Counted from the stretch's first letter, positions 29,100-39,500 are shown. The stretch is DNA of 64,000 nucleotides from Gemmatimonadota bacterium (GCA_028875075.1 JAPPGF010000036.1:1-64000), one strand, 5' to 3'. A program made the numbers and translations. Notes: generated by a model not told the origin, from the sequence alone.

Positions 29100-29974
29100 G
29101 GTAATGCCCCAGGGTGGAGTGCACGAGCGAGCTCACGTGCGGATGTCCCCAGCGTGAGCCCGGGTGTTTCGATACCTCGCGAGACCTGGTACACCGGGGC
29201 GTGTGCGCGGAACCGCTCGTCCACTGCTGTCCCCTCGGCGACTACAAATGCGTCTGGAGCGCGCATTAGGATGCCTTCGATGCTAACGGGAGCGTAGGGA
29301 CGACCTAAGTCGCCGAACACGTTCTCGGCGCCGGCGATCTCAAGAATTTCCCCGAGGTACGTATCGGACCCAACCACCCACGGCGGGTCTCCGGGAAGGA
29401 GGTAAGCGGCACGCACAGCGGGCCGCTTCGCCACGCGCTGGCGCACCTCCTCCAGCTCGACTTCGAATCGCTCGACAAGTTCCCCTGCTTGTGCTTCGCG
29501 CCCCATGATCCGGCCGAGCTGGACGAGGATCGCAGCCACGTCCTCGATCCGGTCGGTGCGCACACCCATGTGTGGGATGTCGCGAGCGTCCAGTGCTGGT
29601 CCGGTCGACGGGTCCTGCGGTCCCTCGTAGCGAATGACTAGGTCGGGCTCGAGTATCAGCAGATGTTCCAGGCTCGGCCGGAGTCCGTCGCCGACCGAGG
29701 GTAGCGCGAGTACAGCTGAAATTGTGTCGAAGTCGGTCCGACCGGCCAGATCGTTACCGGCACCCAGTGACACGAGCATGCTGGTGACTGCGGGAACGAG
29801 TGACACTACCCGCTTCGGTGGCTCTGTGAACCGGAGCGTGCTGCCCGACCAATCGGCTACTGTGACACCCGAGTCGGGGAATACATCGATCACTTCGCCG
29901 GGGGTGCCCGCCTGCGCGCATGAGGCCAGCACGACGGCTGCCACGCTGCCGAGCAGGGAGAGGGGCAAACCCAT
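29096..29974 (-). CDS. Periplasmic substrate-binding lipoprotein, BtuF-like
   Basis: Lipobox VVLASC; 'PPKRVVSLVPAVTSMLVSLGAGNDLAGRTDFD'; overlaps permease start by 4 nt. Confidence 0.9.
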   Translation of the reverse strand: MGLPLSLLGSVAAVVLASCAQAGTPGEVIDVFPDSGVTVADWSGSTLRFTEPPKRVVSLVPAVTSMLVSLGAGNDLAGRTDFDTISAVLALPSVGDGLRPSLEHLLILEPDLVIRYEGPQDPSTGPALDARDIPHMGVRTDRIEDVAAILVQLGRIMGREAQAGELVERFEVELEEVRQRVAKRPAVRAAYLLPGDPPWVVGSDTYLGEILEIAGAENVFGDLGRPYAPVSIEGILMRAPDAFVVAEGTAVDERFRAHAPVYQVSRGIETPGLTLGTSARELARALHPGALP

Positions 29975-30551
29975 CAACGGCCATCTGTTCAGCGCAGTGA
30001 ACGAGCCTTGCGTGTAGCTCAAGCAACTCTGGTCAAGACATCGATGTCGATCAGATACGCGGACTAGATCGAAACGCGACGATGCCCGTGCCGATGCCGT
30101 GGCCGGGGTGGTGCCAGCGCACCCACTTGGGAAACCAGGGTGCCCAACAGCGCTCTGCAGGTTGGGCCTAACCCGCTCCTCCAATGGTCATGCCTCGTCG
30201 ACGGGCAACCCCCCGCCAGCCGTCCACGCCCCTGATAACTGTCAAGGACAGGAAAGAATTGCAGTCAGACCTCAACACCACCCCGCTCCACGTTGTCGCG
30301 CACCGAAGCAGAGATTAGTATGCCGAAGCCTCGTCAATACGCAAAGCGCCTGTCCTGACACGAGATGCAGGGATCCCACGAGGGCGTTCTGGTGGCCTAG
30401 GGCCGCCTTCTATCCACAACCGAATAAGCTATTCCTGCTTACCGGCGGGCGCAAAGGAAGATGCCGGGCGCGTACTACTTCCGTTACGCATGACACGCCT
30501 CGCCGCGGCAGTGAGGGTTGGCACTTGGTCTGTCCCCGGACGATCGACCTA

Positions 30552-30734
30552 GTGGCCTCAGGGACGGGCGGAAGCCTCGTGCTCAAGGGTATGCTCGCGT
30601 GGTGCGACTCCCGCGAGCAGGACGTCCGTCGAGCGGGCGAGCACTCCATCGTAGTCGGTGAGGGCGTAGCCTGTGACGTGTGCAACGACGACCCGCTCGA
30701 ATTCCGCAGTGAGTACGGAGGGATCACTACGTGA
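30552..30734 (+). CDS. Small hypothetical protein (60 aa, CxxC) coupled to downstream membrane protein
   Basis: GTG start; stop overlaps the next gene start as GTGA; 'GTGGSLVLKGMLAWCDSREQDVRRAGEHSIVVGEGVACDVCNDDPLEF'. Confidence 0.45.
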   Translation: MASGTGGSLVLKGMLAWCDSREQDVRRAGEHSIVVGEGVACDVCNDDPLEFRSEYGGITT

Positions 30735-31348
30735 GGAAATGGTCCTCTAGGATCGCTTGGATTCCAGCGCTCTTGGTCGGGGCGGCGGCGGCCGCGACTG
30801 CGGAGATGGCGCTCGGCCTTCTATTGTACATGCGTGCCGGGGTGCTGACTGCGCTGACCCTCGTCCTATGTATCCAGGCGTCAGCCCTGGGATGCGGGCT
30901 CTGGTTGGCACCACGTGACTCGGCACCTCCCTGGGCGGGCGTGCGCCGGGCGTGGATCTTCCTGGTGCTTGCGTACGTCGGAGGCACGGTGCTTGCAATC
31001 AGCTGGGAAGCCCTAGGCGGGCTCGCGTCAACATGGGTGCAACGCGGGCTCGGACTCGCGATGCTCACCGCGTTGCCGCTCTACGCAACAGGTCTCGTGC
31101 TCGGTGCGCCGGCGTTGAGCCAGAGAACGGGAGTCACGGGACCGGTCGCCGCGTTAGGAGCTGCTATCGGATTTGCAGGTATAGGACTAGGGGGTATTGA
31201 TCTCCATGTGGCCGCGTCGGCCTACGTAATGGGCATCACCCTGGCTTCCGCTGCCGCACTCATTCACGGCTCCGTGCTCGAAGCTCGTGCACGTCGCTGG
31301 CAGGAGTGGGCGGAGCCGCCGCTCCCTCCGTCGAGTCCTGTTCCTTGA
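30731..31348 (+). CDS. Multi-TM membrane protein of unknown function
   Basis: Several hydrophobic helices; overlaps both neighbours' start/stop codons. Confidence 0.7.
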   Translation: MRKWSSRIAWIPALLVGAAAAATAEMALGLLLYMRAGVLTALTLVLCIQASALGCGLWLAPRDSAPPWAGVRRAWIFLVLAYVGGTVLAISWEALGGLASTWVQRGLGLAMLTALPLYATGLVLGAPALSQRTGVTGPVAALGAAIGFAGIGLGGIDLHVAASAYVMGITLASAAALIHGSVLEARARRWQEWAEPPLPPSSPVP

Positions 31349-32520
31349 TACTCGCCCATCTAGCCGACCTGCATCTCGGTTTTCGGGCATACCCACGCGC
31401 GGCACGGGGTCACAACGTGCGAGAGGGAGACGTGTGCGATGCGTTTCTGCGGGCGGTCGACGAGCTCACTCGATTGGCTCCGGACGCGGTGCTGATCGCG
31501 GGCGACGTGTTTGACCAACCCGACCCTCCTCCCCGAGCGTTGGTTACGCTCACGCAAGGGATCCGGAACCTCCGTGACGCGCTTCCGAGCACGCCGGTGC
31601 TGATCGCAGCCGGACCGCGGGACATGCCCGTTCAGTTCGGCGACCGTTGTGTGCTGAGCGCGCTCGACGCGATCCCGGGCGTGACCACGGCTGTGGAGAC
31701 GCCGCGCGCAGTGCGCGTGGGCGATGCCAACGCGGTGCTGTTGCCGCACCGTGCCAGTAGCGCTGCTGCCACTGGAACCGCGGGTGGTAGTGAGCCTGAC
31801 GCCAGTGCCCGCTGGAACGTGCTCGTAACGCACGCGCTGGCGGCGTCGGCAGCGTCACCCGCACGCAAACATGCATCTAGTTGGCCTCGGTCCGCGAGGG
31901 GCCGAGCCGACGATCCAGCCTCGCCTGATCGAGCACCGCTACGTACTGAGATCGACCCCGGAGTATGGGACTATGTTGCCTTGGGGGGAGAGCATGTGCA
32001 GAGAACCCTTCTCTCGCACGTGCGCTGGGCGGGCTCGCTCGAGCGCGTCGGTTGGCGACCCTGGAACGAAGCGCTAGAGGAAAAGGGGTTCCTCACCTAC
32101 GACTTAACGCGCAAGCGCGCGCGCTTCCATCCCGTGCATGTTCGGGCCGTGGTTTCGCTTGCGCCGATTCGTGTACTCCCTGGTCAGTCGGATCGCCTGC
32201 GTCTTCGCATGCGCGAGGTTATCGACGAGGTGCCGGGAGGGATCGACCAGAAGATTGTGCTTGTGCGAGTACGGGGTGCCGAGCCGCCCGATCTCGCTGG
32301 AATCGTCGAACCCCTCGTGTCGGCCCTGCGCCAGCGGGCCTTGCACCTCTCCGTCGTCCTGGAGGATGTCGATGTCCGAGCCCCTGTGGCACTGCCCGGG
32401 GGTCCGCTGTACCCGCGTTTGGCTGAACTGCTTGTTGAAGAGGGTGTCCCGAGCGATAAGGCACCTGGTCTTGCGGGTGCGCTATTGGGCGAGATGCCCA
32501 GCGAAGCGGAGACGCCATGA
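31345..32520 (+). CDS. Mre11/SbcD-like metallophosphoesterase with degenerate active site
   Basis: 'ILAHLADLHLGF', 'VLIAGDVFDQ' kept; GNHD replaced by GPRD; GHxH replaced by 'YVALGGEHVQ'; TTG start overlapping upstream TGA. Confidence 0.75.
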   Translation: MILAHLADLHLGFRAYPRAARGHNVREGDVCDAFLRAVDELTRLAPDAVLIAGDVFDQPDPPPRALVTLTQGIRNLRDALPSTPVLIAAGPRDMPVQFGDRCVLSALDAIPGVTTAVETPRAVRVGDANAVLLPHRASSAAATGTAGGSEPDASARWNVLVTHALAASAASPARKHASSWPRSARGRADDPASPDRAPLRTEIDPGVWDYVALGGEHVQRTLLSHVRWAGSLERVGWRPWNEALEEKGFLTYDLTRKRARFHPVHVRAVVSLAPIRVLPGQSDRLRLRMREVIDEVPGGIDQKIVLVRVRGAEPPDLAGIVEPLVSALRQRALHLSVVLEDVDVRAPVALPGGPLYPRLAELLVEEGVPSDKAPGLAGALLGEMPSEAETP

Positions 32521-33872
32521 AAATCATGGCGCTCACGGGCCTGCGGGCCGCGGATCTGCCACCCCTTGAGGCGGAGTTGGGTGACGGCATGGTGGCGCTG
32601 ATAGGGACGTCGGAGGATGCGTCTGAAGCACGGCGCGCGTTGCTCTGCGCGGTCACCATGGAAGAGCCGGGAGTGCGCGTGTCGGGACGAGTGTCCGGCG
32701 CGGGAGCCGAGCTGCTGTGGGGGGGCTCGGGCGGAGTCACGGAGGCGGTCGAAGCAGCGGCAGCTTGGATCGCCGGGCCTGCGCTCGAGCGGGTCCACGC
32801 CGCGCGCACTGCCCTCGACTCACTTCCGCCCGTTGGTGGGCCCAGCGATTCCGGAGACAAGAAGCACGACAAGGCCATGCGTCGGCTAGAAGGCGCTTCG
32901 GAGGAGCTGCGTGCCGACGAACTGGCCGCGCGTGAGCTGCGCGCCGAATGGGCCGTGGTCACGGGCGACACCGAACAGGCCACCATGGAGTGGCTGCGCG
33001 AAAGGCAGGACGCCGAGACCACCCTACAAGCGTACAGAGATCACGCGCGTGAGCTCAGAGCGCGGCTCGGACAGCTCGATACAGGCGGTGCGGAAGCACC
33101 GTGTCCGACATGTGGGAGACCCCTGGCGGATCACCTGAGCGACGTACGCATTCGGCTTCGGGAGGAGTGGGAGTCCATCGTGCAGGACGGCAGCTGGTGG
33201 AAGCGCCGGCGCGAACAACTAGAGGACAAGCCCGAGCAGTTGCGGACGCTTGAGGAGCGCACGCTTCGGCTGCATGCCGCGATGCAGGAGGCCACGGAGC
33301 GTCTTGAGATTGCTCGGAGGCGTCTGCGCGAGGGGGAAGCGCTCCACAAGTCCGCTCAGCCTGAGCCCCACTGTCCGGAGGGACGGGCACTCGCACGTTT
33401 GGCTGCTGAGCTTCGCCACCGGGCGCTCGCGACCGTGCTCTGTGAGGCCGGACGGCTCGCCGAGCGGATCACAGCCAGTCGCGTACTTTGGATCCGATTG
33501 GGCGAGGAAGGGCCCATTGGTGAGGGTACCTCCCACGCGGGCGCGCCGGCCGCGCACGACCGAGCCGCAGTCGATCTCGCCTGTCGGGTAGCGGCAGCGA
33601 CGCTTGCCAGGGGTGCGGGGGCACCGCTGGCTGGAATGATCGTCGGAGAGGCGCTGGAGGCGCTGGATCCCCAGGATCGGCTGCGTGCTGTTGACGTGCT
33701 CGGCGAAGCAGCTGATGTGCTGGGCCAGGTTGTGATCGTCACGGGGACCGATCTCGTGCACAGCCGGCCGGAGGCCTTCGCGGTCGCCTATTCGTTACGA
33801 GGGGACGCCCGGGAAACGGAAGCGCTCCAACCTCTCGCCGTCGGCGCGGCGACGCTTGAGCTAATCGCCTAG
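32517..33872 (+). CDS. Rad50/SbcC-like coiled-coil protein with degenerate ATPase motifs and CPTC zinc hook
   Basis: Zinc-hook 'APCPTCGRPL' between coiled coils; Walker A position 'LIGTSEDASEARRALL'; Walker B/D-loop 'GMIVGEALEALDPQDRL'. Confidence 0.7.
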   Translation: MKIMALTGLRAADLPPLEAELGDGMVALIGTSEDASEARRALLCAVTMEEPGVRVSGRVSGAGAELLWGGSGGVTEAVEAAAAWIAGPALERVHAARTALDSLPPVGGPSDSGDKKHDKAMRRLEGASEELRADELAARELRAEWAVVTGDTEQATMEWLRERQDAETTLQAYRDHARELRARLGQLDTGGAEAPCPTCGRPLADHLSDVRIRLREEWESIVQDGSWWKRRREQLEDKPEQLRTLEERTLRLHAAMQEATERLEIARRRLREGEALHKSAQPEPHCPEGRALARLAAELRHRALATVLCEAGRLAERITASRVLWIRLGEEGPIGEGTSHAGAPAAHDRAAVDLACRVAAATLARGAGAPLAGMIVGEALEALDPQDRLRAVDVLGEAADVLGQVVIVTGTDLVHSRPEAFAVAYSLRGDARETEALQPLAVGAATLELIA

Positions 33873-33885
33873 CACCGGGGCACGT

Positions 33886-34275
33886 CTAGTTCTTGGCGGC
33901 CACCACCTGCATGGTCGCCGCCTCCCGTCCCACGAAGTATCCCCGGATGAAGACCGGGAGCACGTCGCTAGCAGCTGAGAAGCGGGCGAGTCCCACGAAG
34001 ACCTCGTCCCAGAGGATCCCACCTTCCGTCCCCGGAGCTACCAGTTGGAAACGGATCCCGTCCGACTCGCTGTCCGTCCAGCGGACGGACCAGGTGAGAT
34101 CAAACGCGTGTCCCGAGTGCGTCATCTCGAGGGCGATCTCCCATGTGTGGCGTCCTTCCTCGCTGTGCGGTGGGAGCACCCGGCATTGAACCCCATCTTC
34201 GTAATTGAGAGTGTACGCCCGTTGGGCGACAGCCTCTTTGACCTCGTCGACCCAGGCATTGATCGCTTCGCTCAT
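33886..34275 (-). CDS. Conserved hypothetical protein
   Basis: Intact 129-aa ORF in a gap between annotated genes; plausible composition. Confidence 0.55.
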   Translation of the reverse strand: MSEAINAWVDEVKEAVAQRAYTLNYEDGVQCRVLPPHSEEGRHTWEIALEMTHSGHAFDLTWSVRWTDSESDGIRFQLVAPGTEGGILWDEVFVGLARFSAASDVLPVFIRGYFVGREAATMQVVAAKN

Positions 34276-34437
34276 GGTCTTCGTCAGTACTCGGGTGGAA
34301 CCATGACCCCGGACCGGGCCGAAACTAGTATACCGACTCGTGTTGGCTCGTGTTTCGCCGTCTCATTGCGCGTTCTTGCGTCCCCGTGTGATTGTTAGCG
34401 CCGCCGCACCTAAGTCGCTTCCCTGGCCGAGACTGCG

Positions 34438-35349
34438 ATGTCCGGCAGACCATTCAGGATTGGGCTGATCCAGCTCTCGGCGGGCTACGACAAGGATACC
34501 GTCGTCGCCACGCACGAGCACAAGGTGCGCGAGGCGGCGGGCCGCGGAGCGCAGGTCGTATGTCTCCAAGAGCTCTTCGACTTGCCCTACTTCTGCAAGG
34601 TGAATGACACGGACCACTTCGACCTCGCCGAACCGATCCCAGGCCCGACAGTCGAGCGTATGCAGGCGTTGGCCGAGGAGCTGGGCATAGCGATGGTTGT
34701 TCCGATCTTCGAACGGCGCGCGTCTGGAGTCTACCACAATTCCGCCGTTGTGGTGGACGCCGATGGCTCCGTGCTAGGCGTCTATCGCAAGATGCACATT
34801 CCGGACGATCCGTTCTACTACGAGAAGTACTACTTTACGCCCGGCGAGATCTATCGACGCGGGACGGGTGCGGCGGAGACTGGGTTCCGCGCGTTCGACA
34901 CGCGCTTCGGGCGGATCGGAGTGCTAATCTGCTGGGATCAATGGTACCCTGAAGGAGCTCGTATCACGGCTCTGATGGGCGCGCAGGCGCTCTTCTATCC
35001 CACGGCAATCGGTTGGCATCCAAGTGAGAAGGAGGAGCTGGGTGCCCAGCAGGTCGATGCATGGCGTACCGTTCAACGGGGCCATGCGATCGCCAACGGT
35101 GTGTATGTGGCAGCGGTTAACCGGGTGGGCTTCGAGGCCGAATCGGGCACCGACGGGATCGAGTTCTTCGGCCACTCCTTCGTGTGCGATCCATTCGGCC
35201 GGGTGATCGCCGAAGCAGGCACGGGCCCGACTGTGTTAACCGCCGACGTAGACCCGGCCCGGATTGAAGACACGCGCCGCAACTGGCCCTTCCTGCGCGA
35301 CCGCCGAATTGACGCTTACGGCCCGATCCTTAGTCGTTGGCTGGCGTGA
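34438..35349 (+). CDS. aguB: N-carbamoylputrescine amidase
   Basis: Nitrilase fold: 'VVCLQELFDLPYFC', 'YRKMHIPDDPFYYEKYYFTPG', 'IGVLICWDQWYPE'. Confidence 0.95.
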   Translation: MSGRPFRIGLIQLSAGYDKDTVVATHEHKVREAAGRGAQVVCLQELFDLPYFCKVNDTDHFDLAEPIPGPTVERMQALAEELGIAMVVPIFERRASGVYHNSAVVVDADGSVLGVYRKMHIPDDPFYYEKYYFTPGEIYRRGTGAAETGFRAFDTRFGRIGVLICWDQWYPEGARITALMGAQALFYPTAIGWHPSEKEELGAQQVDAWRTVQRGHAIANGVYVAAVNRVGFEAESGTDGIEFFGHSFVCDPFGRVIAEAGTGPTVLTADVDPARIEDTRRNWPFLRDRRIDAYGPILSRWLA

Positions 35350-36404
35350 GCAGGCGGTGGCCTGCGGAATGGGAGCCGCACGCAGCTACGTGGCTCGCGT
35401 GGCCTCACCAACACCACGATTGGCCCGGCAAGTTCGAAGCGATCCCGTGGATGCTCACCGAGCTAGTACGGCAACTGCATCGCTACGAGCGCGTAGAAAT
35501 CCTCTGCGATTCCGAGCAAGCCCGTGCCGAGGCCTGCCGCAGGTTGGCCTCTCACGGTGTGGACACCGCAGCCTGTGGCTTCCACATAGTACCGACCGAC
35601 CGCGCCTGGCTGCGCGATTCAGGGCCGACCGGTGTCCTAGGAGCGAACGGCTTGGAGTGGATCTGCTGGGCCTTCAACGGTTGGGCGAGATACGAAGACT
35701 ACGCGAAGGACCAGTGTGTTGCGGCTGCGCTCGCCGAGCTCTCCGTGCGCCCCGCCGTGGAGGCGGTTCGGCCCGACGGAGCGGGACCGCTGGTCCTGGA
35801 GGGGGGAGGGATCGAGGGGAACGGGGTTGGAACACTGTTGGTCACCGAAGAGTGGCTGCTCTCGGACGTCCAAGTACGGAATCCCGGGATGACAGCTGCA
35901 GACTATGAGCGAGCTTTCGCCATATACCTAGGAGCTTCGAGAACCATCTGGCTGGGAGAGGGTGCCCTAGGCGACGATACACACGGACATGTCGACGATG
36001 TCGCGCGGTTCGTGGACCCGAACACTGTAGTGCTGGCCTGGGAGCCTGACCCAACCGAAGAAAACCATCGCCGGATGGTCGACAACCTACGTCGCCTCCA
36101 GCTCGCGTCCCGCTCGCATCCGAGCAGCCTTCGCGTGGTGAAGCTTCCGTTCCCGCAACCGTTGGTAATGGACGGTGAGCGCTTGCCCGCGAGCTATGCC
36201 AACTTCTACATCGCGAACGGACTGGTGGCAGTGCCGACGTTTAACGACCCTGGCGACCGTATCGCGTTGAACACGCTAGCGAAGCTATTCCCCACACGCG
36301 CTGTGGTAGGAATCCATTCGGTCGACCTAGTCTGGGGCCTCGGGGCACTGCACTGTCTGGCCCAACAGCAGCCTATCGAGCTTGTAAAGGGTTGGGCGGA
36401 TTGA
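35346..36404 (+). CDS. aguA: Agmatine deiminase
   Basis: 'RRWPAEWEPHAATWLAWPHQHHDWP', 'LLVTEEWLL', 'GDDTHGHVDDVARFV', 'HCLAQQQP'; GTGA overlap with aguB. Confidence 0.94.
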   Translation: MSRRWPAEWEPHAATWLAWPHQHHDWPGKFEAIPWMLTELVRQLHRYERVEILCDSEQARAEACRRLASHGVDTAACGFHIVPTDRAWLRDSGPTGVLGANGLEWICWAFNGWARYEDYAKDQCVAAALAELSVRPAVEAVRPDGAGPLVLEGGGIEGNGVGTLLVTEEWLLSDVQVRNPGMTAADYERAFAIYLGASRTIWLGEGALGDDTHGHVDDVARFVDPNTVVLAWEPDPTEENHRRMVDNLRRLQLASRSHPSSLRVVKLPFPQPLVMDGERLPASYANFYIANGLVAVPTFNDPGDRIALNTLAKLFPTRAVVGIHSVDLVWGLGALHCLAQQQPIELVKGWAD

Positions 36405-36450
36405 AGCGGCGCGTTTGCCGCGACGTAGTAGCTGTCTCCGACTCTCCGCT

Positions 36451-37104
36451 TCAGAACACGCGCCTATTGAGTTGACCGATGCTGAATTTGGCTGTGCTGG
36501 CCACCGCCATCACGGTCATGACACCGGCCTGGACCGGATCCGTCACTACCAGATCGGCGGCCTCGGGCACGTTCCCCGCCATGTTCAAGGACACAACGAT
36601 CAGCCCCTGCTCGCGCACCTCGCGCACAGCGCGCTCAATGTCGCCGCCCATGATCACCCCGGCTAGCACGAGTGCGCGGGCTCTGGACAGGCGAGCCACG
36701 CCCCGCACGGCGTCGGCGATCGGCGCCTCACCCACCAACGGGATCGTGTCCACCGAAATGCGCTCACCGCGGATGTTGTGGCGATCCGCTTCGGAAATGG
36801 CGCCGAGGGCGACCTGACCGACCTGAGCACCTCCGCCTGCGATAATGATGCGCGTGCCATAGATGGCCTGGAGCGTCTTGACCAACGCGGCTTCGCGCAC
36901 AATCGGCAGCGTGGCTAACTCGTCCACCAACTCTTGGGGGTTCGCAGTCATTTCGATCTCGAAGAACGTGCGGGCCTCGCCCGCTACCTCTCCCTGGATA
37001 TCGACGGAGACGATGTTTCCGCCCCTTCGCGCGATGACACCGGTCAGCTCGTGCAGGATACCGATGCCCTCGGCGGTGGCCACCATCAGCCCGAACGTCT
37101 GCAT
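36451..37104 (-). CDS. ACT domain protein, DUF5612-like
   Basis: ACT-like 'GIGILHELTGVIARRGGNIVSVDIQG' plus C-terminal 'ALVLAGVIMGGDIERAVREVREQGLIVVSLNMAGNVPEAADLVVTDPVQAG'. Confidence 0.65.
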   Translation of the reverse strand: MQTFGLMVATAEGIGILHELTGVIARRGGNIVSVDIQGEVAGEARTFFEIEMTANPQELVDELATLPIVREAALVKTLQAIYGTRIIIAGGGAQVGQVALGAISEADRHNIRGERISVDTIPLVGEAPIADAVRGVARLSRARALVLAGVIMGGDIERAVREVREQGLIVVSLNMAGNVPEAADLVVTDPVQAGVMTVMAVASTAKFSIGQLNRRVF

Positions 37105-37529
37105 CTGCACCTCCTCCCCGAGTGTCGGCCGCTCCGGTGGGCGTCGAGGCTTTACGACGTGGCAACACGCCAAGTCGTGGTGAGCCCGCCGGCCGCGCGA
37201 GTAGCCGCACGCACGTGCCGGATCCGATCAGCCTGTGAGGCTATGCGGGCTTTCCGGGTCGGGCAAGCTCCCTCCCGTAGAGCACGACGGCGTCGAGAAC
37301 GAGGATCACTTGCCTATGCCGGCCGCAGACTTTCGCCACACGCCGCTTGGAACACTACGGAGTCGCTCAAGTCTCACGCACATAGCGCAGTGGACTCTGG
37401 CGGTGGGTGGAAGCGATTAGGTTAACTCGGCGAGATAACGTGCACGAGACCTCCGGCAGCCCGAGCAAGGGGAGGCACTGCGGCATCGGTGATTCGCTGC
37501 ACGGACCACCTTCTGGACGGATTCGAGCT

Positions 37530-38504
37530 TCAGCTGGTAGTGCACGCTAGCACTAGCTTACCCGCGGTGGCCCGGCCCTCGAGGAGGCGGTGCGCTTCGG
37601 CGGCGGCTTCCAGCGGCAGTTCCCGATCGATTCGTAACGACAGCTGGCCAGCGGCGAGCCAGGCGAACAGGTCCCGGGCACGGCCCAGGAGTTCGGCACG
37701 ATCGGCCGCATAGTGTGCGAGGGACGTGCGCGTAAGAAACAGCGATCCGAACTCGGACAGTCGGTTAGGGTCGAACGCGGGGACGGGACCGCTCGACTGG
37801 CCGAACAGCACGAGCGTGCCGCGGGCTCGGAGGCAATCCAGGCTGGCCGTGAATGTGGTCTTGCCCACGGAGTCGTACACGACGTCCACACCCTGTCTGT
37901 CCGTCAAGCGCCGCACAGCTTCGCGGAAGTCTTCCTTCGTGTAGAGGATCACGTCGTCTGCGCCGGCCGCGTGCGCGAGCGCGGCCTTCTCCTCGGTCGA
38001 CACTGTGCCGATGATCCGGGCGCCTGCTTGCCGGGCGATCTGGCACATGAGCAATCCGACGCCCCCCGCGGCAGCGTGCACTAGCGCGACGTGGCCCTGG
38101 TGGAGAGGGAACGCGCTGTGAGTCAGATAGTGCGCGGTCATGCCCTGCAGGAGCACTGACGCGGCGGCAGCAAGCTCTAGCCCGTCGGGCACGGGGACCA
38201 GTCGCCACCCGTCTACCACGGCGTGCTGGGTATAGCTGCCAGTTTGCATGGCCCAGGCGACGCGCTCACCGGGGCGCAGGTTCACGCCGTCGCCGACGGC
38301 CTCAACTACACCAGCTCCCTCCGAGCCGGGGATGAAGGGAACCGGCTTGGGATATGTGCCGGTTCGGTGATAGATGTCGATGTAGTTTACGCCAGAGTAG
38401 GCGACCCGCACGCGTGCTTGGCCTGGCCCGGGCTCCGGGGTGGGAAGTTCTTCAAGCTTCATCTGTTCGGGACCGCCGGTCCGATAAACGCGGATCGCGC
38501 GCAT
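37530..38504 (-). CDS. qor: NADPH:quinone oxidoreductase (zinc-independent MDR)
   Basis: 'MRAIRVYRTGGPEQMKLEELPTPEPGPGQARVRVAYSGVNYIDIYHRTGTYP', 'VHAAAGGVGLLMCQIARQAGARIIGTV'. Confidence 0.94.
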   Translation of the reverse strand: MRAIRVYRTGGPEQMKLEELPTPEPGPGQARVRVAYSGVNYIDIYHRTGTYPKPVPFIPGSEGAGVVEAVGDGVNLRPGERVAWAMQTGSYTQHAVVDGWRLVPVPDGLELAAAASVLLQGMTAHYLTHSAFPLHQGHVALVHAAAGGVGLLMCQIARQAGARIIGTVSTEEKAALAHAAGADDVILYTKEDFREAVRRLTDRQGVDVVYDSVGKTTFTASLDCLRARGTLVLFGQSSGPVPAFDPNRLSEFGSLFLTRTSLAHYAADRAELLGRARDLFAWLAAGQLSLRIDRELPLEAAAEAHRLLEGRATAGKLVLACTTS

Positions 38505-38654
38505 GCAGCCAGTATCTGCTAGAGGATGGTCACGACGTAACCGGCACCATCGCGGGCAAGCGTCGCGGGGTCAAGCTGCAGCCGGAGATCCTTCCGGTCA
38601 GCATTCTCTCGTTCCACCTTGACGGCACCACTCCGTTTCCGGCAGCATGTGCGC

Positions 38655-39500
38655 ATGGAAGTCACAACTTGGCCCAATTCGAGCCGTCCGGGCGTAGGGC
38701 GGAGGCCACACCGGGAGAGCTTGCGTCCGCTCCTGCCGCAACACGCCCGCCACTGTCCAGTCCTTGAAGCGGGCAGCAGCCTCGGCCTGCTCGTGTATCC
38801 ACCGCTGGAGTCCAGCGAATCATTTCTAGTGGAGTATCAAGGCGATGGTCGCTACAAGTTCATGTATTTTATCGCGGATGCTGCGGCAAAATGGACTACG
38901 CTCTTTCAGGTCATCATCAGTCTTCCGGTTGGCAGCGTCGGTTTAGTGAAAGAAGAGGCCACGTTATTGGTACCTGATCCTCCGATTGATGAAGCGGGTG
39001 CAAAGCGCATCATGCGAACCTTCATCGTCGCGGAAGACATTCATACGCCTCCCGGAGCGGTCACCCTCCGGGGTGCTACGAACTTCAAGACGCCCGCAGG
39101 ATGGGACAGCGTGTACGTCCCGGTGCTTAACCAGATCGACCGGCCCATCGCACCGATGCTTGTGGTACGCGTGGAAACCGACTGGTACGCGCATGAGAGC
39201 GAGTTCCGGTATGTGCTGCAACCGGGCCAGGTGATTCCTGGTGCGCATAACATGCCTATCGGGCAGGTCTTCTTCGTGCCTCAGGAAGACGTGTCCCTTC
39301 GCGATGCGACGGAAGATGAGATCGATGGCCTCAAGCGGAACCGGGAAGAGTTCGTGCAGCACAAGAGTGAGACCAAGCTCACTACGCGTTATGGTCTCCA
39401 GTATAGTCCGCAGTACGTACGCCAGAGCCGTGCGGTCAAGGCTGTCGCCGCAAAGACGATGCAGGGCGGCAGCAGTAGCGAACGGGCCGGGAACAGCTAG
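38655..39500 (+). CDS. Conserved hypothetical protein
   Basis: Long ORF 'LGLLVYPPLESSESFLVEYQGDGRYKFMYF...' in a coding gap; family not named. Confidence 0.6.
   Translation: MEVTTWPNSSRPGVGRRPHRESLRPLLPQHARHCPVLEAGSSLGLLVYPPLESSESFLVEYQGDGRYKFMYFIADAAAKWTTLFQVIISLPVGSVGLVKEEATLLVPDPPIDEAGAKRIMRTFIVAEDIHTPPGAVTLRGATNFKTPAGWDSVYVPVLNQIDRPIAPMLVVRVETDWYAHESEFRYVLQPGQVIPGAHNMPIGQVFFVPQEDVSLRDATEDEIDGLKRNREEFVQHKSETKLTTRYGLQYSPQYVRQSRAVKAVAAKTMQGGSSSERAGNS

Noticed and set aside
29975-30550. Cobalamin riboswitch upstream of the BtuF-like gene
   Set aside because: No convincing B12-box (GCCACTG-like) or conserved core found by eye on either strand; an Infernal RF00174 search would be decisive
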